Source: Sipunculus nudus (taxonomy: Eukaryota; Annelida; Sipuncula; Golfingiida; Sipunculidae). From it: a DNA stretch of 64,000 nucleotides. The notes under the pieces are model-generated. The model was not told the origin of the DNA. It did not search any database and was given only the letters and a program-made list of their open reading frames with translations. The translations under genes were made by a program, and so were the position numbers. Positions within the stretch are counted from its first letter, which is position 1. Each line of letters starts with the position of its first letter. Location of the stretch: NCBI GenBank assembly GCA_026874595.1, contig CM049321.1:24787479-24851478 (forward strand). Reading direction: 5' to 3'. Below are positions 58,349-64,000 of this stretch, in pieces.

Positions 58349-59738
58349 ATACTAACAGAACTGGGTCTTATTAAACGTCTATGTCGTACCCTTAGTGCAC
58401 CTGGGATATCTGAATCATAGAATTCAGTATCTTAGTCTTTCAACAGTTAACAAGTAGGTAGTATGACCTAACTTATTTATAAGGAAAAAAGTATATACAA
58501 TAGCCTTCTTAATATGATTTTACATGATTTAGCGGAGGGACTGAAAGGATACATTTTCTGTTTTATAATATTGACCGGTAACTTTTATGCACTAAAGCCA
58601 TCGTGTTCCTGCAAAATAAAGGAATATCTTCACCTGTTCTAGACAAACTAGATGCCGGTTTTGTTTTTACCGAATACTGGAAAAGTATGTCTTTACCGTA
58701 TTTTATTTTTCACATGATACCTGCAAGCAGGTGCTCCAGAAATCTTTCCAGGTATTAAGGTTTGTTTTTATGAACGGACAATCCGTGACCAATAGAGAAC
58801 AGTTTATTCCTGCATAACAGTCGCCATACCGTTGAAGAAACCGACCGCCTACAACATACAGTAATTAATTCCAAAGTAAAGAAATACTACTTAGTTTGGT
58901 AACGCCTGTACACTTATATTTAAGATTATTTATCCACTATTCAAGTCCAAATCAGTGGATGAAAGGCCATATGGAGTAATTGAAATTAGGCATGACAAAT
59001 TATTGTTGTTAAATTTAAAAATAATTATGCAGAAATATTTTGCACAGTTTGTAAATGTTTAAGGATTCTTGCCAATAGGGGAAGTTGCTAAGATTTTAAA
59101 CACAGTGCTGGTGTAAAGACCATCTATGGCTGCAGTTTTTGGATTTATCTAATGTTGATATTCTTATTAAGAGAGAGAAATTTAAATTAATATATTTATA
59201 AAATCAGCGAGGCAAAGTGATGCGTCAGATACAAATGACATCACTGGTTGCATCAGACTTCAAGCCAGAAGAACGCTTCGACATAAAAAGCAACAGTTTG
59301 CTCATTTTCCAATTAAATGTAGGAGAACAAAACAAATATAAAACTAAAACAAAAATGCACAACAGATACTTACGTTTAATGTTTAACTTGTGGCGTGGGG
59401 CGATAAAACAAGAATTGTACGATCGGAAGGAATCTCCAGTGATCCTTAAAATGGTACAAAGATAAAAGATGCCGGTGGGAGGAAAAACCCACGCAACAAA
59501 ACATACTCAACCGGACCGGTAGGCAGGATAGAGGCCATTTTGCACAAGGAGAGTCTGGGAAGGGGGATATGGGATACTTAGAAAGAGCTAGAGGTGTGAA
59601 AAAATATAACAGAAGTAAAGAAAGAGAGGAAGAAAATGATCTGGGAAAAAAAAACGAAATTCTTTCTGAAAACATTTATGGATGTTCTCTGGAACAGGAG
59701 GTAAAAAAATACATGCAGCCTCACAAGCACATACATAA

Positions 59739-59740
<2 letters not shown>

Positions 59741-59810
<70 letters not shown>
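59741..59810. repeat. (TA)n microsatellite
   Basis: About 35 uninterrupted TA units. Confidence 0.97.
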
Positions 59811-59813
<3 letters not shown>

Positions 59814-59854
59814 ATAAGAAGGATTAAAAGAAGGATAGTTGACAGCAGAGTTGA

Positions 59855-61170
59855 ATGGATTTAGCCACCCAGCTGTTAAAACTGGTTAGAAAACGAGGTT
59901 AAAACCACCCGGGCTCAAACAGGTTTCAACCAGTTTGTCACCAAACTGGTTGAAATCAATCTCAAAGTCATGGTCCATTGTAGACATTTAATACCCATTT
60001 TATACATATATGGACAGACAACTCATACCTAGTACAGGGTGTCATATCATATGAGTTGAGACTCCACAGTGTAAAAACCATACTTTAAACGTTGGTGTGA
60101 TCAATCACGGGTGTCTGATGATTTGGTTCTGTTGTTATTGGTGTAAGCACAAAGGGTGTTTAAGTGATAATTTAGTAATCAGGCTGAGATCAGAAAGTCT
60201 TCAACGTCTAACCTGCTAGATGGCTTCGTTACTTGATGGTGATTCTACAAACTTCAGTGACTTTATCAGCAGCCTTAGAGAGGGTAGTTTTGGGTTGTGC
60301 TGACCAAGCTTCGCAGCAGACTTGGCAGTCAGAAAGCAGCAAATAAATCTGGGAGGACCAAAGGAGCTGGATTATTAAAGTCAGTTTCAGCACCCCTGTC
60401 CACCTGTTTTCTCGCGATTATATTTTTGCAAGTCAAACAACCACAAAACTTTTTGCCCCTTGGACAGATAGAGGAAAATGAGTAATTAACTATTTTTTTA
60501 TATTATAGCTTACTTTATCTCTGTAAATAATTTAAAACCATTTTATGAGTAACTAGTCTATTCTGTAGCGACGTCTTGCATCCAGTCTATGAAATGGGCA
60601 TCACAGGGAATAGTGGTGACGTCATAATAGACGTGACGCACTAAAGAGGCACACATAACGACAGCAAAGAGTGTAAAATGATATATCATATTAGGCAAAA
60701 AAAAAAAAAAGTTCTCGGGCCCTTTTTTTCATAAATCAGTACAGGCATGCGATATTTTATTTTTTATCTCTTTTTTTTTGTATGTTTCGAGTAATATGTC
60801 ATATGAAAAATACTCAGTATGGACATATTTCCCCATATTATATGTATCTAGACCAAATCAATATTCCATTTATTATTGCCGCGGGTCTCACAGTGATGTA
60901 CATTTGATTTTAAGTGTATTAACAGATTTATTTATTTCCTGCATAAATGTTGTGATTTTTTTTTAAATTTAAAAAAAAAGATGAGACTCTGTTTATTGTG
61001 CTTTTTTGCAATAGTTGCAAATTATCAATCACTACATTAGCTGTTATTGAATATTTGAGTTTAAGCTGATTTTTAGCTGACTCAATCTGTCAAATAATGG
61101 TTAAAACCTAGTTTTTGCCTGTTATAGGCATGGCTTTTGGCTAAAACAGGTTTAAGCCGGCTAAAACCCA
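59855..61170. mobile_element. possible DNA transposon with AAACTGGTT-type inverted ends
   Basis: The left part has CTGTTAAAACTGG, GGTTAAAACCACCC, CAAACAGGTTTCAACCAGTT and AAACTGGTTGAAATC. The right part has inverse relatives: ATGGTTAAAACCTAG, CTAAAACAGGTTTAAGCCGG and CTAAAACCCAACCCTGG. A MITE D fragment lies within. The tips and target site are not defined, so this is tentative. Confidence 0.35.
60702..60810 (+). mobile_element. MITE family D, fragment
   Basis: GTTCTCGGGCCCTTTTTTTC, ATAAATCAGTACAGGCATGC and GTATGTTTCGA, in the same order as the left half of 21180-21524. The right half is missing. Confidence 0.6.
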
Positions 61171-61258
61171 ACCCTGGTAGATAGTTCCCACCTCAGTAGC
61201 ACCACCTAGCGGCGATGGATGACACTGACTGTTAAGGACCGTTATATCGACATGAATG

Positions 61259-61262
<4 letters not shown>

Positions 61263-61340
<78 letters not shown>
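61263..61340. repeat. (TA)n microsatellite
   Basis: TA run with one AAA interruption. Confidence 0.96.
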
Positions 61341-61341
<1 letters not shown>

Positions 61342-61914
61342 CTTGAATGTAAAAAACTTACTAACTTTTAACGGTTCATACCAGAGTTTCTAGTTCATTT
61401 TATTTCTTTCGGCAAAATTAGGATGTTGCACGTTTTATTTGAACTTAGAAAGTGGTAATTGCGCAGTGCAATTGCTCCTAGAAATGTCTATAACGGATTT
61501 TTCTCTCGTAGCAGAGGTTTAACATATTTGACTTGATGTGATGTTCCAAAGTCGCCCGATTTCACCATAGACTTCATCCCACATTACCTCAAAATGAAAT
61601 TGCATGGAGTTTTTCTGGTACGATTGGCATTTACACTATTACATATTGCAATTACTAAGTCTGGTACAAATCAAAATGCCAACTGTGCTGGTAAAATTGC
61701 CAATCGTACCAGTACAAATCACAATCTGTACTGGTTCGATTAGCAATTGAACCAAAAGGTTCTGTTTCATAACGCGTGACTAACAAACATTTGAGATGGC
61801 AATCTTAAATTTAATTTGAGGTAAGGTAAATAAGTTTATTTATACTGAATACATTAAATACAGCATTTTGAATTGAATATGTCCATTCATATGTCTCAAC
61901 ATATTAGGGTTCAC

Positions 61915-62077
61915 ACGTGAGCTCGCCCCGGCTTGGCCAGGCGAGAAAGCCCCAAGCTATCATGACAACGAGAGTTCAACCAGTACGGATTTAACTGAGA
62001 ATGCAATACGCGGCCAGACACGGGCGCTACAACACGAGTTACGCCCATGTCACACAATAAAAAGGGCACCTGTAACA
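61915..62077 (-). mobile_element. LTR family K, 5' fragment
   Basis: On the minus strand it starts TGTTACAGGTGCCCTTTTTA and continues TTGTGTGACA, GCGTAACTCGTGTTGTAGCG, CGTACTGGTTGAACTCTCGT and GGGGCTTTCTCGCCTGGCC, which match the first part of the two other copies. It stops near 61915. The GGGGCTTTCTCGCCTGGCC block precedes the ACTGGTTGAACTC block at 54950 but follows it here, so the U3 blocks are rearranged. Confidence 0.75.
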
Positions 62078-62442
62078 GTATATAAGTTTCACCTATTCCG
62101 AATACATAGATCAAACGTTCCTGAAGAAGATAATGTTGTTAATTCGCTAAACATTAAATTAAGCATTGTTTATCACGGATCAACGTTTATATTGTTTTAA
62201 ACGCTGTTCAATCACACACTCTCACACACAAACATTTCCATTCATATATTGAATAAAATCACAACATGAACGTGAGGGATTACACACCTACAGTACGCTC
62301 CCGAGGCAGCGGAAATCTTACGCATACAGGAATGAGGCCTACAGTTAATGAGCTGTGTAAGGAACGTAACAGCACAGCTGTTACAAGAAATGTTGATGAG
62401 TAGATTTACACACTTAGTCATGACACTTCTTTCCATAATAAG

Positions 62443-62445
<3 letters not shown>
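62078..62445. other. gene-free stretch
   Basis: Nothing recognised. Confidence 0.4.
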
Positions 62446-62483
<38 letters not shown>

Positions 62484-62526
62484 TATATGTATATATATAT
62501 ATATATTGTGTATATAATTGTTTATC

Positions 62527-62580
<54 letters not shown>
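62446..62580. repeat. interrupted (TA)n arrays
   Basis: Two long TA runs, at about 62446-62506 and 62532-62578, separated by GTGTATATAATTGTTTATCC. Confidence 0.95.
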
Positions 62581-62584
<4 letters not shown>

Positions 62585-62589
62585 CCGAT

Positions 62590-62662
62590 TTCTATACCTT
62601 TCCACTTGACAACTGATGAAAGAGATATAAGCTTCGAAAGCTCGTGAATGAAAAAAAAAAAA
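62590..62662 (+). mobile_element. possible retroelement 3' tail
   Basis: ACTGATGAAAGAGATATAAG, then CTTCGAAAGCTCGTGAATG and a 12-A run. The pattern (TGATGAA, a small hairpin, CGAAAGCTCGTG, A-rich end) resembles the 3' ends of Penelope-like elements known to me, but there is no coding part here. Confidence 0.3.
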
Positions 62663-62737
62663 CAGTTAGTCAACACTAAGGCGTCTTCATCCTGTTATCT
62701 ATACACTATAGACTATCACGGCTACACGCATTCTATA

Positions 62738-62826
62738 CACACACACACACACATACACACACACACGCACATATATATATATATATATATATATGAGGAA
62801 ATGTCTCACTTGAGTAGTTTTACAAA

Positions 62827-62872
<46 letters not shown>
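62738..62872. repeat. (CA)n and (TA)n arrays
   Basis: CA run at 62738-62770, TA at about 62771-62794, and a second TA run at about 62831-62871. Confidence 0.94.
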
Positions 62873-62875
<3 letters not shown>

Positions 62876-63599
62876 CTGTTTAAAATATTATAGATTATAA
62901 TACGACTTCCGTCGTATGGCAGGGTTGCCGCCAACAGAGAGCGCGCCGGGTCGTCATGATCAAGACCAATGCCACGGCAGGTTGGGACCAGCTGCATGCT
63001 ATGGGAACGTATCCCTATTTCGTGGATTATATGTAACGTTAATCTAAGTTACCGGTCTAATAAATGTGATGACTTTAATTATGTTACAAAGTGTACTCAG
63101 AATGATTGCATGTACCTGCTTTTGATAATAATAACAAGAGCTCATGTTTGACATAGAAAAAAAAAGGAATACATAAAAACTACCTCTTATTGTGAAAAAC
63201 TGCTTCCGGGATGTTATGAGCCTCGTAACAAGACAAAAAGAAAGAACGCTTGAAACTTATGCAATGAAAACTTTTCGTTGATGGAGTATTATAAAATTAG
63301 AGTGATAACAACTTTTTAAAAAATCCTTTTTTTTCTAAATAACTCTCATATGATTTAGTAAAACTTATGTTGAATTTGACCGTTAAATGAAGAAAACTGA
63401 TATTTTTAATTTGATTAGGTATGATTGCAGAGGGATGACATTTTTTTCAGTATTCGCTGACAAATCCTTAGCCGTCCTCCGGCTGGCAAGCTTTCTACAT
63501 TGAGGTTCGTGAAATCAGTTGTACACAGTATAATTCCCCCCCCCTGTTGTTGTTGTTTTTTTTTGTTGGTTAATCCTTAATAATGTAGTGCTTTTACCT
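62873..63599. other. gene-free stretch
   Basis: Nothing recognised beyond C and T tracts near 63535-63560. Confidence 0.4.
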
Positions 63600-63738
63600 G
63601 TTTAGAAAAAATGTTATTATCATGTTTTCTCGATCATATGACAATTTTATCGAAACATACAAAAAAGGTACTAAAAATACCGCCCGCCCGCACTGATTTC
63701 TGAAAAAAAGTTCCTGAGAACCATACCTTTTTTGGTCT
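63600..63738 (-). mobile_element. MITE family D, fragment
   Basis: On the minus strand: GGTATGGTTCTCAGGAACTT, TTTCAGAAATCAGTGCGGGC, GTATGTTTCGATAAAA and CATGATAATAACA, the left half of 21180-21524 in order. The right half is missing. Confidence 0.78.
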
Positions 63739-64000
63739 GATGTGTTTTGTTTATATAATTGATAACTATATTCATTGGTATTTAGGACCTTTGATCTGGT
63801 CAACAAAGCTGGTCTTGGATGTAGCCATGGTGCTTTTTTAACTTATACATAGATTCTTTTGGGATTGTATTAGTATATCTCCTGTGTAGAATAAACGTGG
63901 CGGAGGTATATGTGGGCTCTCTGACTACATCTCTTCTTCAGTCTGTATAGGTTATATCTTAAGATATGTAAGGCCATTGTTCTATTTGTATATTGATTCG
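63739..64000. other. gene-free stretch
   Basis: Nothing recognised. Confidence 0.4.

Larger units (their letters stand above)
55765..59849. other. gene-free stretch with microsatellites
   Basis: No supported gene. Holds (GT)n at about 56620-56663, long (TA)n at 56797-56868, a C tract at about 57155-57167, (TA)n at 58290-58340 and (TA)n at 59741-59810. Confidence 0.45.

Noticed and set aside
62446-62580. Palindromic TA arrays as a replication origin or matrix attachment region
   Set aside because: Long TA runs occur at more than a dozen places in this window, so nothing singles these out.
1-64000. CRISPR arrays, bacterial operons, phage genes
   Set aside because: No direct-repeat/spacer arrays and no dense coding. 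Splice sites, SINEs, MITEs and microsatellites show an animal nuclear genome.

Overview
The window is AT-rich metazoan nuclear DNA, most likely from a mollusc and perhaps a bivalve. The main evidence is one intact protein-coding exon at 6781-7152. It encodes a secreted neuropeptide precursor with two amidated peptides ending in GGGRF and GTGRF, the signature of molluscan cholecystokinin/sulfakinin (CCK/SK). There are no operons, ribosome binding sites or dense ORFs. Microsatellites (TA, CA/GT, AGT, ATT) are abundant, and tRNA-derived SINEs, inverted-repeat (MITE-like) elements and LTR elements fill the rest. The exact species cannot be fixed from this sequence.

Layout. 1-8 kb: a degenerate GAGTCC-rich element with inverted ends (3043-3532), a complete tRNA-Arg(CCT) gene (3722-3794), a tRNA-derived SINE (5726-6104) and the CCK/SK terminal coding exon with splice acceptor, stop and polyadenylation signal (6774-7313). 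8-36 kb: mostly gene-poor. It holds SINE copies (about 12.1-12.6, 18.7 and 26.5 kb), several MITE families (8.2, 14.5, 21.2, 22.4, 27.5, 28.1 and 34.6 kb), an inverted pair of elements built from a TTTCAGATTACCCC motif (15.0-15.8 and 31.0-31.9 kb), and one candidate first coding exon on the minus strand with a mitochondrial-type N-terminus (33496-33723). 37-39 kb: a higher-order AGT-trinucleotide array inside a tandem segmental duplication.

40-64 kb: further MITEs (40.2, 41.3, 41.8 and 49.2-50.3 kb). The most informative structure is at 43.8-48.1 kb: a complete non-autonomous LTR retrotransposon (44055-47551; two about 870-bp LTRs, tRNA-Leu primer site, 4-bp target duplication GATC, no gag-pol) nested inside a solo LTR-like element of a second family on the minus strand. 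A separate copy of that second family at 54950-55760 preserves the empty target site and has its own ATAG duplication. A 5' fragment of it lies at 61915-62077. An ancient degenerate satellite with units of about 155-160 bp occupies 52.5-53.7 kb, and long (TA)n arrays occupy 54-63 kb.

Functionally, the only gene products supported with good confidence are a tRNA and a CCK/SK neuropeptide precursor. The rest is the mobile-element and repeat landscape around them. Upstream exons and the promoter of the CCK/SK gene are not identifiable here, though several GC-richer non-coding islands are candidates for regulatory sequence.
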